The position numbers and the translations under genes were made by a program. This document shows, piece after piece, positions 42,297 to 50,582 of a DNA stretch of 64,000 nucleotides. The notes beneath the pieces are model-generated. The model saw nothing but the letters and a program-made list of their open reading frames with translations, searched no databases and was not told the DNA's origin. Numbering within the stretch: position 1 is the stretch's first letter; every line of letters begins with the position of its first letter. The DNA is from Streptomyces sp. CB01580 (GTDB lineage Bacteria > Actinomycetota > Actinomycetes > Streptomycetales > Streptomycetaceae), in the NCBI RefSeq assembly GCF_001905795.1, contig NZ_LIXJ01000005.1, positions 241,239 through 305,238 of the forward strand, given 5' to 3'.

Positions 42297-42472
42297 GAAG
42301 AGAAACCCCCTGGGAGAAAGGCGGTCGGCCTGGGCTCCGCAGCGGCCGACCCCGGACCCGCTGCGGACGAGTCGAGCCGACGACACGGCCGACGCTGGTC
42401 CGCGGTCCGCCGCAGCCCCTCCCCCGGGGCCGCTCGGAACCGCCCGATCCATCCGCTCACGGCGGCGACCGA

Positions 42473-42670
42473 TTACGCGTCGCCGCGCCTCGGATCGGTC
42501 GGACCGGCCTTGTGGACGGCCAGCCGATTACGCCGGACCAGCACGACGCCGAGCAGCACCAGCGCGGTCGCGGCGGTCGCAGCGATGCCGAGACCTGGCG
42601 AACCGGTGGAGGCGAGCACGCCGCCTCCGGCGGCGGCAGGGGGCAAACCCCCAACTATGGGTCCATACAT
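42473..42670 (-). CDS. small LASTG membrane protein
   Basis: 65 residues from an ATG with GAGAGGA upstream, ending in a TAA stop, rare at this GC. It is Gly/Pro/Ala-rich, then VLASTGSPGLGIAATAAT, a hydrophobic helix and RRNRLAV. That is the layout of a sortase signal (LAxTG, helix, positive tail) with almost no protein in front and no signal peptide. It may be a minimal anchor or a companion of the exosortase module. Confidence 0.65.
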   Translation of the reverse strand: MYGPIVGGLPPAAAGGGVLASTGSPGLGIAATAATALVLLGVVLVRRNRLAVHKAGPTDPRRGDA

Positions 42671-43071
42671 GACTAGTTCCTCTCACTTCAGGCAAGTTCA
42701 TGAGATCGGATAAGCCCGCATATTGCCGCAGAAATCATGCGTTCTGACCAAAACTGTGCACATCCATTCGAGATTCACCCGTTTGCCGTAACTGCTCACA
42801 GTGCGACAGGGGAGATCACCGAAAGCTCGCACCCCCTGGCCACCCCGGCCGCCCCGGCCGCCCCGGTCACCCCGGCCGATCCGCCGACCCGAGCCCGAGG
42901 CGGACACGCCCACTCCAGGCCGGACCAACACCTCATTGAGCCTTTCGAGTGATTTTGACCAATTTTTCGGATATTTCTTCGAATCGCCTTCGTACTGTCT
43001 GCTGATACTGCACTGCCTTCTGCACCACACCTCTCGTATCGCCCCCTCTCCCCTCGCCCCTTCGGAGCGCC
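42671..43071. promoter_or_regulatory. divergent promoter region with AT-rich patch
   Basis: 401 bases between the LASTG gene and the epimerase. 42950-43015 is strikingly AT-rich for this genome (ATTTTTCGGATATTTCTTCG) and contains TTGACC at 42954. At 42835-42890 a 9-bp CCCCGGCCG-type repeat occurs. The two likely serve the divergent genes; no factor can be named. Confidence 0.5.
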
Positions 43072-44244
43072 ATGTCCCCGACCGATGTCGCCCTGGTCTT
43101 CGGCACCCGTCCGGAGATCGTCAAGCTCGCCGGCGTAGTCCGCCTGCTGGGTCCGCAGGCCCGCGTCGTCTGGACCGGCCAGCACTGGGATCCGGCCCTC
43201 ACCACCGCCTTCTTCGCGCAGTACGGCCTTCCTCGTCCGCACCACCGGCTCAAGGGCGTCGGTGGCGAACCCCGCGGACAGCAGATCGGCCGCATGGTCA
43301 GCGCGCTGAGCGACCACCTCGCGGCACGTCCGCCTGCCGCCGTCGTCGTTCAGGGCGACACCAACACTGCGGCCGCCGGCGCGCTGGCGGCGCACTGCGT
43401 CGGCATACCCGTCGTCCATGTCGAAGCCGGTCTGCGCTCCTTCGACCCCGCCATGCCCGAGGAGGCCAACCGCCGCCTCATCGCCCCGCTCGCCGACCTG
43501 CACTGCGCGCCCACCGCGACCGCGGCCGCGCACCTCCTGCGCGAGGGCATCGAACCGCACCGAGTGATGATCACGGGGAACACCGTCGTCGAGGCCACCC
43601 TGGAAACCCTGCCTTCCGAGGCTGAAGTCCGCCGGATCGTGGCCGAGCACGCCGTCGTCCCGGGCGGCTACGTGCTCGCCACCATCCACCGCCCCGAGAA
43701 CACCGACGACGCCGCGAGGCTCGCCCAGATCCTCGACCAACTCGCCGCCACGGACCTGCCGGTGCTGCTTCCGCTGCACCCCCGGACCCGGGCCGCCGTC
43801 GACGCGTTCGGCCTGCGGACGTCGATCACGCGACTGCGCCGCATCGAGCCGTTGGACCACGCCGCCTTCCTCGCCCTGGCCCAGCACTGCCGCCTGCTGG
43901 TGTCGGACTCCGGCGGGATCCAGGAGGAATGCACCGTGCTCAAACGCCCGCTCGTGGTGGTGCGCAACTCCACCGAGCGCCCCGAGGCCGTCCAGGCCGG
44001 CTTCGCCCGCCTCGCCCGGCCCGGCCACGAACTCGCTCGCGTACTCAGGGAATTGCTCGACGACGAGGCCGGTGCCGAACGGCTGGCCCGGCTCCCCTCC
44101 CCCTACGGCACCGGACAGGCGAGCGCCGACATCGTCACCGCGGTCCGCAGCCGCTACCTGCACGCCGGACCAATCGCTGCCGGGCCAACCGTTTCCGTGT
44201 CGACCACCGCCGCGTCGGCCACGGCCCTGAGCGGCACATCCTGA
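43072..44244 (+). CDS. wecB: UDP-N-acetylglucosamine 2-epimerase (non-hydrolysing)
   Basis: 390 residues from an ATG with CGGAG upstream. It converts UDP-GlcNAc to UDP-ManNAc. Signatures: VFGTRPEIVKLAGVVR, VVVQGDTNTAAAGALAA, VVHVEAGLRSFDPAMPEEAN (catalytic Asp/Glu region), ITGNTVVEATLE, ATIHRPENTDDAARL and LVSDSGGIQEECTVLKRPLV with the UDP-binding Ser/Glu. The C-terminus carries an extra Ala/Ser/Thr tail. Divergent from the exosortase/glycosyltransferase operon, it may supply the sugar for that glycosyltransferase. Confidence 0.93.
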   Translation: MSPTDVALVFGTRPEIVKLAGVVRLLGPQARVVWTGQHWDPALTTAFFAQYGLPRPHHRLKGVGGEPRGQQIGRMVSALSDHLAARPPAAVVVQGDTNTAAAGALAAHCVGIPVVHVEAGLRSFDPAMPEEANRRLIAPLADLHCAPTATAAAHLLREGIEPHRVMITGNTVVEATLETLPSEAEVRRIVAEHAVVPGGYVLATIHRPENTDDAARLAQILDQLAATDLPVLLPLHPRTRAAVDAFGLRTSITRLRRIEPLDHAAFLALAQHCRLLVSDSGGIQEECTVLKRPLVVVRNSTERPEAVQAGFARLARPGHELARVLRELLDDEAGAERLARLPSPYGTGQASADIVTAVRSRYLHAGPIAAGPTVSVSTTAASATALSGTS

Positions 44245-44458
44245 GCACGAAACCTCACCGGCCCGCTGCGGGCACGACCGTCCCTCTGCGGGCTCCACGG
44301 TCTTGCTACGGGGCGCACCGTCCCCGCCACGGGCTCGGCGGTCGCCCCCCTGGGCTGCCTGTCGGCCGCTTCCATGTCCCAACTTGCTGTGAATCACGCA
44401 TGGTTGAGTACGAGTGCTCATGGCGTCGACGCGTCGCGGTGGCTACGTTGACCGCGCT

Positions 44459-45046
44459 ATGAGCAATGACACGGGCGGCGAGATGCGACGGAGTACGAAC
44501 GTGACGGCAGCGGTGAAGGTGCGTGTACTGGAAGGGCCGTTGCGTGTCGAGTGGTTGTGCGCCGAGACGGCGATCAGTTGGGTTCTGGTCACCGTCGCGG
44601 GAGCCCTCGGCTTTCTGGGGGACCATCCGACATGGTGGTTCTTCCCCGCCTGCCTGGTGCTGCCGGTCGTGGTGCATTTCGCGCTGCGGGGCCGGTTCGC
44701 CGTGTGCTTCGACGAATCCGGGGTCGCGGTCCTCCGACCGTGGTCACGTCGCCAGGTGGCCTGGGAAGAGGTGAGCGGCGTGCGCTTCGCGCCCCTCCCT
44801 CTCGGAGAGGACGACATCACCCGCTGGGCGGTGACGATGACCGTGGGGGCTTCGCGCGCCCTGCCGCTCACGACGGTCGAGGACACCGGCGCCCCGGGCC
44901 CCGACACGGCGCTCCGGCACGGACGGCTGTTCCGGCCGTTCGCGGACCGGGGGCTCGCGGTTCTCGGAGCGCCTGAGGGATCGCGTGAACGCGCGTACTT
45001 CGATGAGGCCGTACGCGTCGCCGGTGGCCGAACCACCCCCTGCTGA
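44459..45046 (+). CDS. membrane protein with a PH-like domain
   Basis: 195 residues from an ATG at 44459 without a clear Shine-Dalgarno; a second ATG at 44483 has a better GGCGAG. One or two hydrophobic helices (AISWVLVTVAGALGFLG, WWFFPACLVLPVVVHFAL) precede a soluble part (CFDESGVAVLRPWSRRQVAW, EEVSGVRFAPLPL) with the look of a bacterial PH domain. A strong terminator lies 95 bases downstream. The function is unknown. Confidence 0.75.
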   Translation: MSNDTGGEMRRSTNVTAAVKVRVLEGPLRVEWLCAETAISWVLVTVAGALGFLGDHPTWWFFPACLVLPVVVHFALRGRFAVCFDESGVAVLRPWSRRQVAWEEVSGVRFAPLPLGEDDITRWAVTMTVGASRALPLTTVEDTGAPGPDTALRHGRLFRPFADRGLAVLGAPEGSRERAYFDEAVRVAGGRTTPC

Positions 45047-45140
45047 ACGGCTCCCCCCAGGATCCGCGCCGACGGCTGCCCGGTGCGAACGAGAACTCGG
45101 GCGGGACGCGGGCCGTAGGGTTCCCACGCCGCACACACGT

Positions 45141-45170
45141 GGGTCCGCCCGGGTGATCCCGGGCGGACCC
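45141..45170 (+). terminator. terminator
   Basis: GGGTCCGCCCGGG (45141-45153) pairs perfectly with CCCGGGCGGACCC (45158-45170) around TGAT. Confidence 0.85.
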
Positions 45171-45271
45171 CGCGCCGTGCGTCAGGCATCGGGCACCGTG
45201 CTGTTCGGGGCGGGCACTGACACGGTCACCGTCCCACTGCCGCTCCCGACGGCATCAGCACCCCTCACGCA

Positions 45272-45508
45272 CTAGAGGTTGGCGCACGTGTTGCCGAACG
45301 TCGGGTTCAGCACACCGATGAGGTTGACGCTGTTCCCACAGGCGTTGATCGGGACGTGGATCGGGATCTGAAGGACGTTGCCGGAGAGAACGCCGGGGGA
45401 GCCGATGGCGGCGGCCCCCGCACCGGCGTCGGCAGCGGCGGCACCGGCGCCGGCGAGAACGGCCGAGGCGGCCATAGCGGTGGCGGCCATAGCGGTTCGA
45501 ATGCGCAT
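45272..45508 (-). CDS. short chaplin
   Basis: 78 residues with GGAG before the ATG. The signal peptide (MRIRTAMAATAMAASAVLAG...) is followed directly by one chaplin domain: GSPGVLSGNVLQIPIHVPIN, then ACGNSVNLIGVLNPTFGNTC with two Cys that form the family disulfide. It ends CANL with no wall anchor, as in the short chaplins (ChpD-H). They self-assemble to amyloid films that lower surface tension during aerial growth. The 5' region holds TCACTCGATCGGGTAA, a motif I associate with chaplin promoters. Confidence 0.95.
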   Translation of the reverse strand: MRIRTAMAATAMAASAVLAGAGAAAADAGAGAAAIGSPGVLSGNVLQIPIHVPINACGNSVNLIGVLNPTFGNTCANL

Positions 45509-45883
45509 GTTTCTCCTATCAGGGGACGAAAGTTCCGAAACTGATCACATCACGATCATCTTCGGATTAGGTCACTGGAGGGCACTACATCACTCGATCG
45601 GGTAACGACACTCCGCGTCACAACTGATGGCCTGGGCCGAACGAGTGAACCGGCAACAGGTAAACGTCCGTCACGCCGCTCGCGGCGAATGGCGGAAGGG
45701 CGTCAGCGTACGGCGCTCAGTGGGCACGACCGCACCCCCGCACACCCTTTGCGGCCCGCACCCTTGCGCCCGCGCCGCGCGCCCTTGGGCCCCGCGCCCC
45801 GCATGCTTGGGCCCGGCACTCCGTACCTCGTACCCACACCCCGTTGAGAGTCATTACGAACCGTTACGGGCCATTACGAGTCG
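45509..45883. other. chaplin promoter region and unassigned sequence
   Basis: 375 bases. 45509-45610 is AT-richer and holds the chaplin promoter. From 45720 on are GCGCCCTTGGGCCCCGCGCCC-type low-complexity runs and near 45850-45890 degenerate repeats of ATTACGA/GTTACGG. No gene was found. Confidence 0.45.
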
Positions 45884-46456
45884 CTACGCGGCGAAACCGA
45901 TGTTGGTGCAGTACTCGTACTGTCCCCACTGCGAGCCCAGGTCGACGATCTGGTCCACCCACGCGGCGTCCAACGCGGCATCGTCCTCTCGGACCCACGC
46001 ATCCACGATCCGGTCCCAGTGGCGGATGTTGAGCGTACGGAACTCCAGGAACCGCTGACGCGGGCGCGGCACCTGGGACTGGTTGAGGGGGTGGATCTCG
46101 ACGCGTGTGCCACGTCCCTCAGCGTTGAGGCGGCGGAGCAGGTATCGGGCCACGTTCGCGCGGCGCACCGTACGGTAGGCCCTCTCGATCCTTTCGAGGT
46201 TCTTGCGCGAAGGGCTGCGCCTGCCGTCCAGCCATGCCTTGAGGGTGCGGTCGGTGACGGTCAGGCCGGCGTCCCGGGCCGCCGCGCGGGCGTGGGCCGA
46301 CCTCGTCAGGTAGTGCAGGCGTGCCATCAGGCCGCGCTTGGCGGTGATGGGGGTGGTGATGCCGCCCGCGAGTTCGTCGAGCCGCCGGGCGACCAACTCG
46401 TGGCCCTTGACGCCCTGGGCACCGTACTTCCCGAACTCGCTTGTGCGCTCAGGCAC
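45884..46456 (-). CDS. plasmid/ICE-type DNA-binding-like protein
   Basis: 190 residues from a GTG with GGAGGG three bases before it. It reads YGAQGVKGHELVARRLDELA, then ARAAARDAGLTVTDRTLKAW with LDGRRSPSRKNLERIERAY, which looks like an XRE-type helix-turn-helix. The C-terminus has EIHPLNQSQVPRPRQRFLEF, then WDRIVDAW and VDLGSQWGQYEY. I recall this family on Streptomyces plasmids and integrative elements. No other plasmid gene lies nearby, so it may be a remnant of such an element. Confidence 0.65.
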   Translation of the reverse strand: MPERTSEFGKYGAQGVKGHELVARRLDELAGGITTPITAKRGLMARLHYLTRSAHARAAARDAGLTVTDRTLKAWLDGRRSPSRKNLERIERAYRTVRRANVARYLLRRLNAEGRGTRVEIHPLNQSQVPRPRQRFLEFRTLNIRHWDRIVDAWVREDDAALDAAWVDQIVDLGSQWGQYEYCTNIGFAA

Positions 46457-46597
46457 TTCGCCCTCCCCTCCTCCGTCGTGCGTGCCGGGCACGGTGTGCC
46501 GGGCCCGGCGGTGGCCGCATTTCGTCTGCGTCGCTGTCGGCCACGACCGGAAGTCCAGCATGCCTGGTGGGTCGTTGTCGATCACGGCAGCCCCCTC

Positions 46598-46791
46598 GGG
46601 CCGGTTCCGCCGGGCCGGTTCCGCCGGGCCGGTTCCGCCGGGCCGGTTCCGCCGGGCCGGTTCCGCCGGGCCGGTTCCGCCGGGCCGGTTCCGCCGGGCC
46701 GGTTCCGCCGGGCCGGTTCCGCCGGGCCGGTTCCGCCGGGCCGGTTCCGCCGGGCCGGTTCCGCCGGGCCGGTTCGTCGGGCCGGTTCGTC
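46598..46791. repeat. 14-bp VNTR
   Basis: Twelve perfect head-to-tail copies of GGGCCGGTTCCGCC run from 46598 to 46765, then two variant copies of 13 bases (GGGCCGGTTCGTC) follow. The array lies upstream of the minus-strand gene at 45884, whose frame stays open through it, coding a Gly-Pro-Ala-Glu-Arg-Asn-type repeat. No ribosome binding site supports its translation. The rest of 46457-47009 holds no gene I can support. Confidence 0.9.
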
Positions 46792-47009
46792 GGAAGGCCT
46801 GCCTCTCGCGACGGACGGTGGGCACCGGAGGTGCGAACGACGGAACGGCGGACGGTGGGCGTCGGAAGGCGGAGCGGTCGCCGAGGGACGTGTGAAGGAG
46901 GACTTCGCCATTCTGCTGCCGCTCGGATGCCACCCGCGAAGCCGCTCCTCCGGGGACCTGAGACGGGATGGGTGAGGGGGCCACGGTCGCGGACAGAACC
47001 GCGGCCTCG

Positions 47010-47750
47010 TCATCCGTCGAAGACCTCGGGGTGCTGGGAGAGTTCCACGCGGGTGCGCCGGATGTGGCCCTCCAGCACGCGTCCGGCGTCGACCGGGTCG
47101 CGCCGCTCGATGGCCTCCAGCAGCAGTCGGTGCTCGGCGTTGACGACCCATCGCCTGCCGGAGCCGCCGAGGCGCATGAATACCCTGCGGTGGTGCTGGG
47201 TGGAGTTCCACAGGCGGACGACGACCGAGGAGAGGTGGTCGGTCCGGCAGCCGGAGTAGCTGCGGAGATGGAACTCCCGGTCCAGCGCGAGGAATTCGAG
47301 GAGATCGTCGGCCGCCTCGATCCGCCGCTGGATCTCGCCGAGGGCCCGGAAGTCGTCCTCCGTCAGGTGCGGAAGGCTCTCGGTGAGCGCGAGAGGTTCC
47401 AGTCGTTCGCGCATGTGGTAGACCACGCCCACCTCGTGGCTGCCCAGCCGGGGCACCCGGGCGCCCCGGTTCGGCCGGTGCTCGGTCAGGCCCTCGGCCT
47501 CCAGGATGCGCAGGGCCTCGCGTACCGGCAGCCGGCTGGTACCGAAGCGCTCTGCGACCTTCTCCTGCCTGATCGGCTCTCCCGGCGCGATCTCGCCGTT
47601 CAGGATCGCTTCGCGCAGATGGTGTGCGATCCGCTGACTGGTCGCCCCGGCCGAGGGGCCGCCGACCGCCTTGTCCGACTGCTCCGGCGCGGTCCGGTAC
47701 GCCGACGCGCTCTCGCGTTCCGACACGGCCTTCCGCTCCGGAACGCTCAT
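47010..47750 (-). CDS. GntR-family (FadR type) regulator
   Basis: 246 residues from an ATG with GGGGGAGAAG directly upstream. The winged helix reads REAILNGEIAPGEPIRQEKV, then AERFGTSRLPVREALRILEA. The all-helical FCD domain follows with metal-binding-type His/Asp (ALDREFHLRSYSG, HRRVFMRL, EHRLLLEAIERRD). It lies 39 bases after the VOC gene in the same direction. Two GGATCC-centred sites upstream of the operon suggest autoregulation. Confidence 0.9.
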   Translation of the reverse strand: MSVPERKAVSERESASAYRTAPEQSDKAVGGPSAGATSQRIAHHLREAILNGEIAPGEPIRQEKVAERFGTSRLPVREALRILEAEGLTEHRPNRGARVPRLGSHEVGVVYHMRERLEPLALTESLPHLTEDDFRALGEIQRRIEAADDLLEFLALDREFHLRSYSGCRTDHLSSVVVRLWNSTQHHRRVFMRLGGSGRRWVVNAEHRLLLEAIERRDPVDAGRVLEGHIRRTRVELSQHPEVFDG

Positions 47751-47789
47751 CTTCTCCCCCGGCACGTTCTCCCCCAGCACGCCCGGAGC

Positions 47790-48296
47790 CTATCCGGCCG
47801 CTCGCTGCCGGTCGAAGGCCTTGCCGCCCGGGTACGAGACGAGCTCGAACTGCATGCCCCAGGGGGCGAGGAAGTAGACCCAGCGCTGCCCCTCGCTGGG
47901 GCCACTGCTGCTCGACGGCTCGCCGAGGACGCGTATCCCCCGGCTCCGGAGGTACGCGACGGCGGCGTCGAGATCGTCGACATACAGGGCGACATGGTGG
48001 CCGCCGATGTCGCTGTTCCTCGGCAGGGTCGTGTTCCGTCCGGGCGCGGCGTACTCGAAGACCTCGAAGATCGCCTGCCCACCGCACCGGAAGAAGTGCA
48101 GCTGCCGCATGACCGCGCGCGGGTGGACGTCGAGGTGGTCCGCCATCCAGTTCCCGTGGTCATCCCGGAACGGGCCGAGCGAGTACATGTACTCGCAACC
48201 GAGCACATCGACCAGGAACGCCCTGGCCTCGGCGAGGTCGGGCACCGTGAACCCGATGTGATCGACACCGGCCAGGCCGGGCAGTCCGCCGCTCAT
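47790..48296 (-). CDS. VOC-family (glyoxalase-like) enzyme
   Basis: 168 residues with GAGGAGGAG before the ATG. Two beta-alpha-beta-beta-beta modules are visible: GVDHIGFTVPDLAEARAFLV (first His ligand) and IGGHHVALYVDDLDAAVAYL with the second, and FELVSYP carrying the Glu. The family includes ring-cleaving dioxygenases, glyoxalases and resistance proteins. Because a FadR-type regulator follows, a catabolic or detoxifying role for a small organic acid or aromatic is plausible. Confidence 0.88.
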   Translation of the reverse strand: MSGGLPGLAGVDHIGFTVPDLAEARAFLVDVLGCEYMYSLGPFRDDHGNWMADHLDVHPRAVMRQLHFFRCGGQAIFEVFEYAAPGRNTTLPRNSDIGGHHVALYVDDLDAAVAYLRSRGIRVLGEPSSSSGPSEGQRWVYFLAPWGMQFELVSYPGGKAFDRQRAAG

Positions 48297-48431
48297 CTCA
48301 CTCCTCCTCAAGCAGACATGGCACACGCGGCGCGCGCAGGGCACATGGGGCAGGTGGCCGCGCGAAGCACGCGGAGCCTCCAGGGCATGCGGAACACACC
48401 CAAAGCATGAGATACATGGAAACCTCTGAAG

Positions 48432-48507
48432 TTCTGGATCCCAAAACCATAGGCGCGCCCATTGAATCCCGTCCAGCGTCGCCTCAAACCTGAATTTTGG
48501 ATCCAAA
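48432..48507. promoter_or_regulatory. two GntR-type operators 63 bp apart
   Basis: TTTGGATCCAAA at 48496-48507 is a perfect 12-bp palindrome; TTCTGGATCCCAAAA at 48432-48446 is a variant. The GGATCC cores are 63 bases apart, six helical turns. TTGGATCCAA-type palindromes are operators of FadR-subfamily GntR repressors (Caulobacter VanR uses ATTGGATCCAAT). They stand 136-211 bases upstream of the VOC-gntR operon. Confidence 0.7.
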
Positions 48508-48657
48508 CCTGTGCCACTGCGAGCGAACTGCAATCGATCGCCGGAGTGGCCATGCCTCGGGTGAACCGGAGGGTGCAGCCGTCGGGTCGACCCTGCCCCG
48601 GAAGGATGCGCTTCAGAGGAATACACCCCAAAAGGGAATGTTTCGGGCATAGACGCC

Positions 48658-48704
48658 CCGCCTCCGTCCCTTCGGAGGGGATACCTCCGAAGGGACGGAG
48701 GCGG
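48658..48704. terminator. perfect 21-bp hairpin
   Basis: The arms 48658-48678 and 48684-48704 are fully complementary around the loop GGATA; each arm itself contains a TCCGTCCCTTCGGA-like partial symmetry. It lies 138 bases past the stop of the DJ-1-like gene and far upstream of the VOC operon, so it most likely ends the former transcript. Confidence 0.65.
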
Positions 48705-48841
48705 CGGAGGGTGCGCCTCGGTGAGGGCCGTCCCGGAAGGTCACCGACACGCCCCACAACCCGGATCGGCAAGGCGATCGCGAAGCGGCTGAGTGGAAGC
48801 AGGCGGACGATTCCGCACCCCCGCTTCCCATCTCACGTGCT

Positions 48842-49606
48842 TTACCGTCGCCCGTCGGGCACCCAGACCGTGCCCCGCGCCTCATACTCCAGCATCGCCT
48901 CGACCTCGGTCGCCACATTCGCGCCGAGTTCCCGGCGTACGAGCCAGAGCGCGAGGTCGAGCCCGGAGGTGATGCCGCCTGCCGTGACCAGGTCGCCGTC
49001 GTCCACGACACGGGCGTTCTTGAGCATGCCGCCCTGGTTCTCCAGGTCGGCCAGCGCCTTGTGGTGGGTGGTGCAGGGACGGTTGCGGGTCAGGCCGGTG
49101 GCGGCCAAGATCATCGTGCCCGTGCACACGGCACTGATCGTGAGCCCTCTCCGTGCCGCCGCCACCAAGGCCCTGGGCAGCGTGCCGCGCCGGATCTCGG
49201 CCCATACCCCGGCGCTGTCCCGGCGCGCGTAACCACCACCGGGCACGACCAGGATGTCCGCCCGATGCGGCGACCAACCGTGCTCGACACGGATCTCCGT
49301 CCCGTACGAGGCCCGGACCATGCCGGGGCCGGTGGCACTGACGTAACGGACGTCGACCGTCCGGTCGGTGAAGAGCCCGGCGGCGGAGAACACCTCGTAC
49401 GGGGCGGCGAAGTCGAGTTCCTCCGCACCGTCGAACATGACGACGTGCACACGAAGCGGCCCGGCGCCCGGTCGGAGCGTTCTGGCGCCCGTCCGAGCGG
49501 TCGACGGATCCGCCGAGGCCGCGGTGGCAACGATGCCCGTCACGGCTCCGGAGGCCCCGGCGGCACCGAGGGCGGTGGAGGCGCGGAGCAGGCTTCTGCG
49601 GTTCAT
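48842..49606 (-). CDS. secreted DJ-1/PfpI family protein
   Basis: 254 residues with AGGAGAG before the ATG. The N-terminus NRRSLLRASTALGAAGASG looks like a Tat signal. The DJ-1 fold begins VHVVMFDGAEELDFAAPYEV (Glu of the active site). The nucleophilic Cys elbow is TISAVCTGTMILAATG and DILVVPGGGYARR is the preceding loop; TTHHKALADLENQGG and VTAGGITSGLDLAL follow. Most relatives (ThiJ/GATase1-like, ISH-type) are cytoplasmic; an exported one is unusual. Substrate unknown. Confidence 0.85.
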   Translation of the reverse strand: MNRRSLLRASTALGAAGASGAVTGIVATAASADPSTARTGARTLRPGAGPLRVHVVMFDGAEELDFAAPYEVFSAAGLFTDRTVDVRYVSATGPGMVRASYGTEIRVEHGWSPHRADILVVPGGGYARRDSAGVWAEIRRGTLPRALVAAARRGLTISAVCTGTMILAATGLTRNRPCTTHHKALADLENQGGMLKNARVVDDGDLVTAGGITSGLDLALWLVRRELGANVATEVEAMLEYEARGTVWVPDGRR

Positions 49607-49639
49607 GGCTCTCCTGTCATAGAGAAGCGGGAGCCACGC

Positions 49640-49770
49640 CGTGTGGGCGCGGCACGTCTGTGATCCGGGGGCCCGGCACATAGGTGATCCCGGAGCTCGG
49701 CACGTCTGTGATCCGGGGGCCCGGCACATAGGTGATCCGGGAGTTCGACACGTCTGTGGTCCGGGGAACA
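49640..49770. repeat. 24-bp alternating tandem repeats
   Basis: About five units of 24 bases alternate between GCACGTCTGTGATCC and GCACATAGGTGATCC, each followed by GGGGGCCCG or GGAGCTCG. The two-unit period is 48 bases. It lies upstream of the DJ-1 gene, outside any supported gene. The rest of 49771-50216 holds no gene I can support. Confidence 0.8.
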
Positions 49771-50216
49771 TGGTGGTTGTCGTCCGGGGCATGGTGGGCT
49801 GCCTTCGACCGTCGCGAAAAGAACGTGGTCGCGGACGACGAGGCGGGCGCACGACGCGACCGACCCCGAGTCGAAACGCCCTGACCGGGGCGACCGGTGG
49901 TGTTCGAGAACGGCCGCTCCCCGGAAGCCGGCCACCGCGCTGTCACTGGCCCAGCCGCCCGGCCTCGAACCGCCCTCGCCCGAGCCGAGCCGCTCCGGCC
50001 CGTCCCTGCCCATGCACACCCCCTCGCCATTGCCGTGGTGCGGACGCGAGCCCGGCGCAGGACTCGGCCTGCCATCAGAAGTCGTACGCGTCGCCACACC
50101 AGTTCCCGCTCCGCTCTGTGGCACGCGCCACACCCAATGCGACGAAGAGGAGCACTCCTGCGATCCGTGCACCGACCCGCAACGGGGCCGACGGCGGGTG
50201 CGAGGACGACCCCGCC

Positions 50217-50582
50217 ATGACTACGGGCCGGTGCTGCCGAGCGCTCAGGGCCGCGGCCTTCACGGCCACGTGCGTGCTGCTCGCTGCCACGGGCCACATC
50301 CTCATGTCGGGCTCGCCGATCGCCGGGCCGGGCCTCGTCGCCGCGTTCGCGGTGACCGGTACGGCGGCATGGGCACTCGCCGGGCGCGAGCGCGGCACGG
50401 CCACGGCCATAGCCACGGCGGCGACGGTGACGGCCCAGGCTGGCCTCCACGCGGTCCTCTCACTGAGCATTGAGAGATCCTGCGGCCATGCCCGCCTTCG
50501 CGGGGTCGACGAGTTCGAGGGCCTGCTCGTCGACGAGCCCCGCGGCGAGCGCCGTACCCGCGCCGGTGACGATCATCGGTAG
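50217..50582 (+). pseudogene. truncated small membrane protein
   Basis: From an ATG at 50217 the frame gives LRAAAFTATCVLLAATGHIL, then MSGSPIAGPGLVAAFAVTGT and TAATVTAQAGLHAVLSLS, three hydrophobic helices like a known Streptomyces membrane-protein family. After about 85 residues the reading turns to unrelated charged sequence (ERSCGHARLRGVDEFEG), so the second half is lost. That tail, read on the minus strand, gives MIVTGAGTALAAGLVDEQAL, perhaps the end of another gene. Confidence 0.55.

Noticed and set aside
46598..46765. CRISPR array
   Set aside because: The 14-bp repeats are head to tail with no spacers, and no cas genes are present.
46582..48087. 501-codon minus-strand frame including the VNTR
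   Set aside because: It overlaps the GntR and VOC genes in another frame and ends in the repeat; composition is that of a shadow.
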